Origin: Mycobacterium sp. E2479
Lineage (GTDB): Bacteria > Actinomycetota > Actinomycetes > Mycobacteriales > Mycobacteriaceae
Reading direction: 5' to 3'
Assembly (NCBI RefSeq): GCF_001667925.1
Contig: NZ_LZJR01000153.1
Location: forward strand, 62,001 to 126,000
Length of the DNA stretch: 64,000 nucleotides
Shown here in pieces: positions 10,056-17,984 of the stretch (position 1 is its first letter; every line of letters begins with the position of its first letter). Made by a program: the position numbers and the translations under genes. The notes beneath the pieces were generated by a model. It ran no database searches, was not told where the DNA came from, and saw only the letters and a program-made list of their open reading frames with translations.

Positions 10056-11857
10056 GGACGCCCTCGGGGCGGCGATTCCGGCGCCTCGGCGCTCACGGTC
10101 GCCCCCTCGGGCGCGGGTCGTTGCGCCTCGCCGTCTTTCAGGGCGGCCTGGGATTCATGGGGGTTTACCTTGGGCGCCTTCGCTTTCGGCGCGGCCTTCT
10201 TGGCCGGCGTCTTCTTCGGCGCGGCCTTCTTACCCGGCGTCTTCTTCGCCGGCGTCTTCTTGGCGGGCGTCTTCTTGGCCGGCGTCTTCTTGGCGGGTGC
10301 CTTGGCGGTCCGGCTCTGGGCGTTGTCTGCCGCCTTCTTCTCGGCGTACAGGTCGACCTCAGGAAGCTCGTCGACGGGCCAGTTGGCGAGCGTGTCCAGG
10401 TACAGCTGGCGAACCTCGGCGATCCGCTCCGGCAGCGTCTCAAGCGTCCAGTCCTGCACCGAGATCGGCGGAAAGACCGCGACATCGACGGTGCCCGGGT
10501 TGATCACCGTCGAGTTGCGGGCGGCGACCAGCTCGGCGTTGCGGATCACGATCGGGACGATCGGGATGCCGGCGGCCATCGCAATCCGGAACGGCCCCTT
10601 CTTGAATGGACCTACCTCGGTCGTGTCGACTCGGGTGCCCTCCGGGGCGATCACGATCGAAAGCCCCCTGCGGGCACGGTCTTCGACTTCGTGCAGCATC
10701 TCCACCGCGGCAGTCTGGTCATCGCGGTCGATGAACACGCCGTCCACCAGCCTGCCGACGGTGCCCATGATCGGGTCTTTCTGCAGTTCCTTCTTGCCCA
10801 CACCCACCCAGTTGTCGCGCACCAGCGCACCGGTGATGACCGGGTCAACCTGGTTGCGGTGGTTGAAGATAAAGACCGCCGGGCGTTGCGCGGTGAGATT
10901 CTCTCTGCCGATGACGTTGAGATGCACGCCGGCAATCGCCAGCGACAGCTGGGAGAAGTTGGAGGTAAAGAAGTTGACGCCGCGGCGCCGGTTGCGGGTC
11001 AGCACACCGATGCCGACCGCGCCTGCGGCGACAGGGAACATCGAGCCGAAGCCGGCGAGAGTCCGCAACTGCCGGCGCAGGCCCACCGGGCCGCGGCTGC
11101 TGAATCGCAGGATCGGCCATCCGCGGCGCTTGGCCACCGCGGCCATCTTGCCTTCGGGATTCGTCGGCCGCGGGTTGCCGACAAGATACATCAGGGCGAC
11201 GTCTTCGTCACCGTCGGCGTAGAAGTAGCTGTCTTTGAGATCGATGTCGTGCTCGGCCGCAAAACGTTGTACCGCAGCGGCTTTGCCAGGTCCCCACAGG
11301 ATCGGCTTCTGGACGCCACCGGTGAGCATGCCGTCGTCGGTGGTCTCGAACTTGTTGGTGAGCATGTTCGGAATTCCGAGGAACCGCGCGACCGGGTTTA
11401 CCTGAATGGTCAGCGCCGACGAGCTGAGCACGACGGTGTGGCCACGAGCCATGTGCGCCCGCACCAGCTCGCGCATCTCCGGGTAGATCCGCGACTCGAT
11501 CCGCTGGACGAACATGCGCTCCCCGATCTCTTCCAGGTCGTCGAGCAGTCGACCGGTCAGCGCGGCGGCGGCCTTACCGATGAGGTCCTCGAATTCGATA
11601 CGGCCGAGGGTGTGACTCAGGCCGGCCTGCACCATGCCGAGCAGCTCCCCCACGCCCATGTCGCGGCGCAGCAGCCGCTCCTGGGTCAGGATGAGCGCGG
11701 TGAACCCGGCGACCAGTGTGCCGTCCAGGTCGAAGAAGGCGCCGATCTTGGGGCCCGTGGGGCTGGCCATGATCTCGGCCACCGAGCCGGGCAACCGCAT
11801 TTCCTGCCCGGTGTTTTGGGTTCCGCGGTCGTCGGGCTGCTCGGTCGACGCGCTCAT
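10052..11857 (-). CDS. plsC: HAD phosphatase / 1-acylglycerol-3-phosphate acyltransferase fusion PlsC
   Basis: A 601-residue bifunctional protein related to M. tuberculosis Rv2483c. The N-terminal HAD-superfamily hydrolase domain (SerB-like) has FFDLDGTLVAG (DLDGT at 43-47) and GDEDVALMYLVG. The C-terminal PlsC acyltransferase domain has the H-x4-D motif NHRNQVDP (near residue 330) and APEGTR. The acyltransferase makes phosphatidic acid from the PlsB2 product; the physiological substrate of the HAD part is not settled in the family. The last about 85 residues form a Lys/Pro/Ala tail with tandem AKKTP pentapeptides (about 515-560), reminiscent of histone H1-like tails. The ATG overlaps the upstream gene's stop (ATGA) and its own stop overlaps plsB2 (GTGA), so the three genes are tightly coupled. 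Confidence 0.95.
   Translation of the reverse strand: MSASTEQPDDRGTQNTGQEMRLPGSVAEIMASPTGPKIGAFFDLDGTLVAGFTALILTQERLLRRDMGVGELLGMVQAGLSHTLGRIEFEDLIGKAAAALTGRLLDDLEEIGERMFVQRIESRIYPEMRELVRAHMARGHTVVLSSSALTIQVNPVARFLGIPNMLTNKFETTDDGMLTGGVQKPILWGPGKAAAVQRFAAEHDIDLKDSYFYADGDEDVALMYLVGNPRPTNPEGKMAAVAKRRGWPILRFSSRGPVGLRRQLRTLAGFGSMFPVAAGAVGIGVLTRNRRRGVNFFTSNFSQLSLAIAGVHLNVIGRENLTAQRPAVFIFNHRNQVDPVITGALVRDNWVGVGKKELQKDPIMGTVGRLVDGVFIDRDDQTAAVEMLHEVEDRARRGLSIVIAPEGTRVDTTEVGPFKKGPFRIAMAAGIPIVPIVIRNAELVAARNSTVINPGTVDVAVFPPISVQDWTLETLPERIAEVRQLYLDTLANWPVDELPEVDLYAEKKAADNAQSRTAKAPAKKTPAKKTPAKKTPAKKTPGKKAAPKKTPAKKAAPKAKAPKVNPHESQAALKDGEAQRPAPEGATVSAEAPESPPRGRP
10185..10310. repeat. Short tandem repeats encoding the KKTPA tail of PlsC
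   Basis: Near-identical 15-bp units (on the plus strand of the type CTTCTTGGCCGGCGT) are arrayed head to tail and encode successive AKKTP/AKKAAP pentapeptides at the C-terminus of PlsC. The array is coding, in frame, and could change copy number between strains without breaking the frame. Confidence 0.8.
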
Positions 11858-13329
11858 GAGCCGGCCACCGATCGCGAGGACACGGCCGGCTCGGTGAACG
11901 AGGCGGGCACCGCCCGCGGTGGTGGGTCACCGGCCAGCGCCAGGATCTCGTCGAAGCCTTCGAGCAGGCATTGGGCGAACAGCGCCTCGTTTCGCACCGA
12001 GGCCCTGTCGTAGCGCACGGTGATGGTGCACCATCCGCCGCGCGAAATCAGCACCACCATCATCGCTACTCCAGGCAGCGGCCCAATACCGTACTGCCGC
12101 AGCACTTTAGCACCGGCGATGTAAGTGTCGCCCGGAAAGACCGGTACGTTGCTGGCCTGCACATCGGATCCGATCACCGAGCCGGTGATCCCTTCGAGCA
12201 CCGCGGTCGGCAAGACGCTGAGCACCGGAGCGATCGAACCGATGATGTTCATCGCGGGCTCGTCGCGCCGCTGCGTCATCTGAGCGCGGATCTTTTTCAT
12301 CCGGGAGACGGGGTCGGCCGTACCTATCGGCGCCGCTAGATTGACGCCGGTGAATCTGTTGCCGCCGGCCGTATCCGCTTCGGCCCGCAGGTTGACCGGC
12401 ACCGCCATCGGCAGCGTGCTGATCGGCACGCCGAACGCCTGGTGGTAACGGCGCAAGGCGCCGCACACCCCCGCAAGGTAGGCGTCGTTGATTGAGCCGC
12501 CACCGGCCTTTGCGGCTTTGTGCAGGTCGGAAAGCGAGATGTCGATGGCCTCGCTACGGGTTGCGAGGCTGCGCCGTCGTAGCAGGGGCGACGGCTCTGC
12601 AGCCCGGTTGAGCACCCGCATGCCCGACACGGCGTACCTGACGATCCCCGAAACCGTCGCCGTCGGCTCCAAGACCGCCCGCCCTGCCGCCGCTACCGCG
12701 CCGGACAGTGCGCTCATGGCGCCGCCGACAACGGCGAACGGCAGGTGGTTAATGCCCTGGCGCATCAGGTCATTGGACGTCAGATCCTGCGGTACGGGCA
12801 GCGGCAGCGTCGGCTTGGCCGGCGGATTGCGCTCGAGGTCATAGATTTCGGCGAACATTTGGACCCCGCCGACTCCGTCGGTGACAGCATGGCTGACGTG
12901 CAGCAGCGCCGCGGCCTTGCCGTCGGCCAGACCGTCGACCAGGGTGGCCGTCCACAGCGGCCGCGAAATGTCCATCGGCGACTGCAGGATGAGCTCGGCG
13001 AGGTCGAATACTTCACGCAGCGTGCCGGGCTCGGACACCCGCACCCGGCGCACGTGGAAGTCCAGGTTGAAATCGGGATCGACCACCCAGCGCGGCGCCG
13101 CGGTCGGCAGAGAGGGCACGACCACCTTTTGCCGTAGCCGCAGCACCCGTCGCGATGCGTTCTCGAATCGGGTTCGAAACTGTCCCCAGTCCGGTGTGGT
13201 GTCCAGTAGCTCGAGAGCCATGATCCCCGACCGGGTGCGGGGGTTCGCCTCTCCCCTGTGCAGTAGGTAGTCGACCGGCCCGAGCTCGTCGGACAGCTTC
13301 ATCGCCTCGACGGACTCAGTCATTGTCAT
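11854..13329 (-). CDS. Wax ester synthase / diacylglycerol acyltransferase (WS/DGAT) family protein
   Basis: A 491-residue protein, the same length as M. tuberculosis Rv2484c. The family esterifies diacylglycerol or alcohols with acyl-CoA to make storage triacylglycerol or wax esters. The N-terminal opening (ELGPVDYLLHRGEANPRTRSG), the condensing-domain motif and the C-terminal NVPVFPGDTYIAGAKVLRQY block are family-typical. The active-site motif HHxxxDG reads SHAVTDG here (residues 146-152): the second His and the Asp-Gly are kept but the first His is Ser, so activity may be low or specialised. Its stop overlaps the plsC start by 4 bp. An alternative start 6 bp downstream (MTESVEAM) is equally possible; no strong ribosome-binding site is visible for either. 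Confidence 0.9.
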   Translation of the reverse strand: MTMTESVEAMKLSDELGPVDYLLHRGEANPRTRSGIMALELLDTTPDWGQFRTRFENASRRVLRLRQKVVVPSLPTAAPRWVVDPDFNLDFHVRRVRVSEPGTLREVFDLAELILQSPMDISRPLWTATLVDGLADGKAAALLHVSHAVTDGVGGVQMFAEIYDLERNPPAKPTLPLPVPQDLTSNDLMRQGINHLPFAVVGGAMSALSGAVAAAGRAVLEPTATVSGIVRYAVSGMRVLNRAAEPSPLLRRRSLATRSEAIDISLSDLHKAAKAGGGSINDAYLAGVCGALRRYHQAFGVPISTLPMAVPVNLRAEADTAGGNRFTGVNLAAPIGTADPVSRMKKIRAQMTQRRDEPAMNIIGSIAPVLSVLPTAVLEGITGSVIGSDVQASNVPVFPGDTYIAGAKVLRQYGIGPLPGVAMMVVLISRGGWCTITVRYDRASVRNEALFAQCLLEGFDEILALAGDPPPRAVPASFTEPAVSSRSVAGS

Positions 13330-13459
13330 CAGTTCGACGCGCCAACCTTGTCACCGTCGATCAAGCCTCCTGCCTTGGACCCACCAACTCCACTGGTCTA
13401 CCCAACGCTAGTCGGGTTACCGCGCTGGTGAAAGGAGCGGCGAGTGCCGGGACGCGAGC

Positions 13460-14707
13460 TCAGCTGGCCGAAGTGGCCGTCAGGGGCAGCAAATCCAGGA
13501 GCGCGCTGACGCGCCGCGCATAGACGACGCCGAGGAAATCCGCGACCGCGTCAGCTGCCAGCCGAGATCGGACCGTCGGCGTGATGTCGAAAGCGTGATG
13601 GGCATTGGCGAGTTCGGCGTGGGCCACGGTGGCCGCGCCGGCCGCGCGTAGCGCCGCGCAGAACACGCGAGCCTGTCCGCTGGGCACCACTTCGTCCTTC
13701 TCACCGTGCAGCACGAAGAACGGCGGGGCGTCGCCGTGCACGTAGGAAATCGGCGACGCCGCCGCAAAGCGCTCCGGCTCGTCGGCGTAGCGGGCCTTCA
13801 GCACGAATTGCTCCAGGAACGGGAGCATCAGTTCGTGCATGTTCTCGAAGTCGGTGAAGTCGTAGACACCGTAATACGGCGCCACCGCCTGCACGGTGGT
13901 GTTGGCGTCTTCGAATCCGGGCTGGAAGGCGGGGTTGTTCGGGGTGAGCGCCGCCAGGGAGGCAAGGTGACCGCCCGCCGAACCGCCGGTGATGGCGATG
14001 AAGTCGGGGTCACCGCCGTAATCGGCGATGTTCTCCCGCACCCATGCGATTGCCCTTTTGACGTCGATGAGGTGCGCGGGGAACGTCGCTCGCGGGCTCT
14101 TGCTGTAGTCGATCGAGACGCAGATCCAGCCGAGTTGGACCAGTCGGCTCATCAACGTGTAGGCCTGCGGACGGCGGCCGTTGATCGCCCAAGCTCCGCC
14201 CGGCACCTGAATCAGCACCGGCGCCCGGCAACCGGGCGCCAAATCGTCGCGCCGCCAGACGTCGAGCAGGTTGTCGCGGGGACTCGGCCCGTAGGAGATG
14301 TCGGAAGTCTGCGCCGCATAACGGTGGTGGGGTCCGGGCCTGCTTATCAGTCGACCGCGCGGGGCGCACACGGCCCCGACGGCGGCGGGGTGGCATATCT
14401 GCTCACGAAATTCGGGGCCGAAGGACTCCTCGAGCGCGGCCGTGAGGGTTTGGTCCGCCCGCTGGGCGGCCAACGCCGTACCGACGCGGCCAACAGACGG
14501 ATGAGAAACCCGCGACAGCGCGTGTCCGGTTACCACGTGCGGAGGAAACTCGGTGAAAAGCCACCCGGCGAAACAGCCCAGCGCGAACGGCCCGCCGCGC
14601 AGCACCAGATTGCCCAGCTGATAGATAGCGCGGGCCTCTGCCGCCAGGCGTGCCGCCCGGGCGTGCGCCCACGAGCAGTGCGAAGTCAAATTGCCGGCCA
14701 CGCTCAT
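13460..14707 (-). CDS. lipQ: Alpha/beta-hydrolase carboxylesterase LipQ
   Basis: A 415-residue esterase/lipase resembling M. tuberculosis Rv2485c (421 residues). It should hydrolyse short- to medium-chain esters; the true substrate is unknown. The oxyanion region reads IQVPGGAW, the nucleophile elbow is GGSAGG (within AITGGSAGGHLASL), and the acid and base lie in HGEKDEVVP and ANAHHAFD. The N-terminal region has a hydrophobic stretch (GGPFALGCFAGWLF) that could associate with the membrane. The start at 14707 has GAGGGG about 9 nt upstream. The same frame stays open upstream across the tRNA-Arg gene, but that part has no protein-like character and was excluded. It is separated by 130 bp from the WS/DGAT gene, so it probably has its own promoter. 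Confidence 0.9.
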   Translation of the reverse strand: MSVAGNLTSHCSWAHARAARLAAEARAIYQLGNLVLRGGPFALGCFAGWLFTEFPPHVVTGHALSRVSHPSVGRVGTALAAQRADQTLTAALEESFGPEFREQICHPAAVGAVCAPRGRLISRPGPHHRYAAQTSDISYGPSPRDNLLDVWRRDDLAPGCRAPVLIQVPGGAWAINGRRPQAYTLMSRLVQLGWICVSIDYSKSPRATFPAHLIDVKRAIAWVRENIADYGGDPDFIAITGGSAGGHLASLAALTPNNPAFQPGFEDANTTVQAVAPYYGVYDFTDFENMHELMLPFLEQFVLKARYADEPERFAAASPISYVHGDAPPFFVLHGEKDEVVPSGQARVFCAALRAAGAATVAHAELANAHHAFDITPTVRSRLAADAVADFLGVVYARRVSALLDLLPLTATSAS

Positions 14708-14892
14708 TGCAACGCCACCCCTCGACGCTATGCACACGCCTCGTTGCGTTAACGGCCGATGGCCGGCCGATGTAATACGTGTGTCGAGGGTGCCTACCCT
14801 AACCGATAAATGGGGCGCCGTAACGGTTTTCGTGCGCGTGGCGCCGCGAAATCGGGTCCGTGGCTGCGGTTGGATAGACTGACCTGCACATT

Positions 14893-14966
14893 GCCTCCGT
14901 AGCTCAGGTGGATAGAGCAAGGGCCTTCTAATCCCTAGGTCGCACGTTCGAGTCGTGCCGGGGGCA
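14893..14966 (+). tRNA. tRNA-Arg (anticodon TCT)
   Basis: A complete cloverleaf. The acceptor stem is GCCTCCG/CGGGGGC with one G-T pair, the D arm is GCTC/GAGC, the anticodon loop is CTTCTAA (anticodon TCT, position 33 T), and the T arm is GCACG-TTCGAGT-CGTGC. The discriminator is A and CCA is not encoded. The anticodon stem (AGGGC/TCCCT) has four good pairs and a C-T mismatch next to the loop, which is unusual. Confidence 0.95.
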
Positions 14967-15043
14967 CCCACCGAGCCCCCAAGTGCGCCTGCGTGTCCAG
15001 GGTGCGCTCCTTATTCGACAATTTGTCAACTAGCATCTGGAGC

Positions 15044-15727
15044 GTGGACGCACGCCGGCTAGGGCGTTTGCTGGGTGTCGCAGTGGTGACAACTTGGGCG
15101 ACGCTGCTGTGCCCACCGATTTCCACGTCCGCGGCGTCCTGCCCGGACGTCGAGGTGACGTTCGCCCGCGGCACCGCTGAGCCCCCCGGCGTCGGCGGGG
15201 TCGGAAGGGCTTTCATTGACTCCTTGCGCTCTCAGATCGGGAGCCGCTCCCTCGGGGTGTATGCGGTCAACTACCCCGCCGACGAGGATTTCGCCCCGTC
15301 CGCGTCCGCGGGCGCCAACGACGCTCATGCTCACGTCCAATCCATGGTGGCAACCTGCCCGAATACCAAGCTGGTGCTCGGCGGATACGCCCAGGGCGCG
15401 ATGGTGATCGATCTGATCACCATCGCCCAGGCACCGATCGGGGGCCTGATCCCGCAGATACTGACTGCGGACGAGGCCGACCATGTTGCCGCGCTCGCTC
15501 TGTTCGGGAATCCGTCGGACCGGTATCTGGGTGCACCGGTGAGCGAGGTCAGCCCGTGGTATGGCGCGAAGGCCATTGACTTGTGTGCACCTGGCGATTC
15601 GGTGTGCACTCCGGGCGGCCCCTTGGCGCCGCCGTCGCACGACGAGATGTTCTCGGCGGCGCATCTGTCTTACCAGGGGTCCGGAATGCCCGGTCAGGCC
15701 GCCGCTTTCGTGGCCGGCCGTCTCTGA
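15044..15727 (+). CDS. Secreted cutinase-family (Culp) protein lacking the catalytic serine
   Basis: A 227-residue protein with an N-terminal signal peptide (MDARRLGRLLGVAVVTTWAT...ISTSAAS) followed by a cutinase-like alpha/beta-hydrolase domain similar to mycobacterial Culps such as Cfp21: VEVTFARGTAEPPGVGGVG, SLGVYAVNYPADEDF, and the four conserved cysteines. Family members are secreted esterases or phospholipases. The nucleophile motif GYSQG reads GYAQG here (GCC codon), so the serine is alanine. The Asp (CAPGDSVC) and His (AAHLSYQG) are kept. It may be catalytically dead, a ligand binder, or may use another residue. The GTG start at 15044 was preferred because it begins at the signal peptide with TGGAG just upstream; another GTG at 14993 is in frame. 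Confidence 0.85.
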   Translation: MDARRLGRLLGVAVVTTWATLLCPPISTSAASCPDVEVTFARGTAEPPGVGGVGRAFIDSLRSQIGSRSLGVYAVNYPADEDFAPSASAGANDAHAHVQSMVATCPNTKLVLGGYAQGAMVIDLITIAQAPIGGLIPQILTADEADHVAALALFGNPSDRYLGAPVSEVSPWYGAKAIDLCAPGDSVCTPGGPLAPPSHDEMFSAAHLSYQGSGMPGQAAAFVAGRL

Positions 15728-16320
15728 GTCGACTAATTGAGTTCTTTCGCCGATTCGCCGGGTGGTGGCGCCATGCGTTGTTGCCGAACCGCATGTCCCG
15801 GCCTTCGGCACGACCGAAACACGATTCGATCGAGGCTGGACCCTTGGTTACGAGCTCACCGCCAAAGCCGATGGCGCGGCGGGCCTCGTCGCTTGTCGAG
15901 CTCCGACGGCTAACCCACCGCAACGCGGCAATGACCACCCTCACACTGAATGCGCTATCGAATTCGAAAAGTCACCTCCTGGTGACCGCGAGGCCCCGAT
16001 CGGCGGATGTGCGGCGAATCGACGGTGGTGATCGCCCGCGGTCAGGCCGGCGGGGCCCTGACGGGGGCGCCGGCGTCGGCACAGTGCCGCAGGTCACAGC
16101 CATTTCTGCGGGCATGATTAGCGCCGCTAAGCGCTCATACGGGACCGCCGGTAATGGCATTTGGGTCGGTTTTATTACTGGTCAGTAAACCCGAAATTAG
16201 TCGGAGCCAATGCTTAAAGAATGCGGTTTAATCATTACGGACAGCGTGTCAAGCGAGCAGATGGCGCCGATGGCGGGATGATTGGCAAGAGCGTCTTCTC
16301 TTCGAGGGGGTTGGCGATAT
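15728..16320. other. 593-bp stretch with no supported gene
   Basis: Open frames here have no protein-like composition or recognisable motif on either strand. The last part (about 16130-16260) is clearly richer in A/T than the surroundings (for example TTTTATTACTGG and TTTAATCATTACGG) and may contain the promoter of the following hypothetical gene. No repeat or RNA structure was found by eye. Confidence 0.5.
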
Positions 16321-16731
16321 ATGGCCGCGGATGAATGGCAGCCGGTGGTGCGCGTCGGGCAGCCGAAGTTCATAGCTGGCGTGGGTAATCGAATCAAAGT
16401 CGAAGTCAAGACGAGAGGTTGGTTGAGCCGCGACTGGCGTTGTTACTTCGGCACGCACGTCTCTCAACAGCAGCTTGACGCGCGATACTCTTCCTATCCG
16501 TGCTGGGACGAAGTCCAGCGTATCGAGGGTTCCTGCGGAGAGCATGAAGCGGAGCTCTACATCGAAATGATCGATGCCGCAATCCATTATGCGAACAATA
16601 AGCTGCGTAGCAATGCGCTGCCGAGGGCGATTCCGCATGGAGCGCGCATCGAGCGGCGGGGCTGCGCGGTGCGCGAGCGCCAGGCCGAACTCGATGAGCT
16701 GGCGAAGAGGCTAGCGAAACCCGAGCTGTAA
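16321..16731 (+). CDS. Hypothetical protein
   Basis: A 136-residue soluble protein that I do not recognise. It starts MAADEWQPVVRVGQPKFIAG and ends in a charged helix (RERQAELDELAKRLAKPEL). There is no signal peptide or membrane segment. Residues 20-45 (GNRIKVEVKTRGWLSRDWR) look like beta strands, and a helical part follows with EHEAELYIEMIDAAIHYANNK. GAGGGGG lies about 12 nt upstream of this ATG; a TTG at 16282 is an alternative. Base composition is less GC-rich than its neighbours, which together with the flanking gene-poor AT-richer DNA suggests acquired or little-conserved sequence. Confidence 0.55.
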   Translation: MAADEWQPVVRVGQPKFIAGVGNRIKVEVKTRGWLSRDWRCYFGTHVSQQQLDARYSSYPCWDEVQRIEGSCGEHEAELYIEMIDAAIHYANNKLRSNALPRAIPHGARIERRGCAVRERQAELDELAKRLAKPEL

Positions 16732-17175
16732 CGTCTCGCGCAAAATTCGACGCCACAACCGGGCCGGCAAGCGGCGTTGAGACCCGTCCAGTGGGCTCGC
16801 GTCTCCCCGCACGTTTTGCCAGGTCGACTCAGGGATTGAGGCGAATACGTCAAATGCGGCAGATAACGTTTTGATAAATCCATCATTACTTATAGATACC
16901 GATATCCGCCGCCCCCTCCCGCAAAGATGTCACGTTTTGCGCGGCAGGGTCAAAGGCGCTTCAGCCGCTGGCTAATATCGTTCGGCCATTGGAGCGAGCC
17001 AATAGGGTGGCTTGCCGGTGATGAATGCCGTACTTATCCCGCTGGTTCTCGCTAACCACGTTCACACCGTCTCACCCCCCGCGGACGGCGCGAAGTAGTC
17101 TTACCTCGCCCGTGACGCTGCCGCCGATGAAGGCCGAGCGGATTCACAAGCCATACGCGAAGCCGGAGGTGCCCG
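16732..17175. other. 444-bp stretch with no supported gene
   Basis: No convincing frame on either strand. It contains an AT-rich patch (about 16860-16905, with ACGTTTTGATAAATCC and TTACTTATAGATACC). The final part upstream of echA14 has GGAGG a few bases before its ATG. Confidence 0.5.
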
Positions 17176-17946
17176 ATGGCCCAGTCCGAAGCGATCCTTT
17201 TCAACGTCACCGACCGGGTCGCGCTCATCACCGTCAACGATCCCGATCGACGCAACGCGATAACCGCCGAGTCGTCGGGGCAGCTGCGCGAGGCCGTCGA
17301 GCGGGCCGAAGCCGACCCCGATGTGCATGCCGTGGTGGTCACCGGGGCGGGCAAGGCGTTCTGCGCGGGCGCCGATCTCAGCGCCCTCGGGGCTGCCGGA
17401 GGTGGAGCGGCCGAGGCGGGCCTGCAGCAGCTTTATGACGGTTTCATGGCCGTTGGTAGTTGCCGGCTGCCCACCATTGCCGCCGTCAATGGCGCGGCGG
17501 TGGGCGCGGGCCTGAACCTGGCCCTGGCCGCCGATGTCCGCATCGCCGGACCTGACGCCGTGTTCGACGCACGATTCCAGAAGTTGGGGCTGCACCCCGG
17601 CGGAGGTGCGACGTGGATGCTGCAGCGGGCGGTGGGCCCACAGGTCGCGCGGGCGGCCCTGTTGTTCGGTATGCGGTTCGACGCCGACGCCGCCGTGCGG
17701 TACGGCCTGGCGCTGACGGTAGCCGAGGATCCGGTCGCTGCGGCGACGGAGCTCGCCGCGGGTACGGCGGCGGCCCCGCGGGAAGTGGTGCTGGCGACCA
17801 AGGCCACGATGCGCGCCACCGTAAGTCCCGGATCGCTGGACAACGAGCAACATCAGCTCGCCATGCGCGCCGAGCTCGGGCCGCAGTCACACTCCATCCA
17901 ATCGCCGGAATTTGCACAGCGTTTGGCCGCGGCGCAGCGCAGGTAG
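17176..17946 (+). CDS. echA14: Enoyl-CoA hydratase/isomerase family protein EchA14
   Basis: A 256-residue crotonase-fold protein, the same length as M. tuberculosis Rv2486. Crotonases hydrate or isomerise enoyl-CoA thioesters in fatty acid or amino acid degradation; the substrate of this paralogue is not known. The CoA/oxyanion-hole blocks are present: VTGAGKAFCAGADLSALG and IAAVNGAAVGAGLNLALAADVRIA. After the second block the sequence ARFQKLGLHPGGGATWMLQRAVG aligns with the position of the second catalytic residue; the usual Glu is not seen there (the motif reads LGLHPGGGA), so a non-hydratase reaction is possible. A GGAGG lies directly upstream. It converges with bkdC, ending 38 bp before its stop. 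Confidence 0.9.
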   Translation: MAQSEAILFNVTDRVALITVNDPDRRNAITAESSGQLREAVERAEADPDVHAVVVTGAGKAFCAGADLSALGAAGGGAAEAGLQQLYDGFMAVGSCRLPTIAAVNGAAVGAGLNLALAADVRIAGPDAVFDARFQKLGLHPGGGATWMLQRAVGPQVARAALLFGMRFDADAAVRYGLALTVAEDPVAAATELAAGTAAAPREVVLATKATMRATVSPGSLDNEQHQLAMRAELGPQSHSIQSPEFAQRLAAAQRR

Positions 17947-17984
17947 CCAATGGGTCCCGTCCTGCCACGCTGCTGACGAGAGAC

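Noticed and set aside
10121..12013. 630-codon open frame on the plus strand
   Set aside because: It is antisense to plsC, with repeats that are only the complement of the KKTPA array.
14708..14971. N-terminal extension of lipQ through the tRNA-Arg gene
   Set aside because: The extension is the complement of a tRNA and intergenic DNA; the GAGGGG-preceded ATG at 14707 is far better.
15583..16188. 201-codon frame after the cutinase
   Set aside because: It overlaps the cutinase in another frame and has no domain-like composition or ribosome-binding site.
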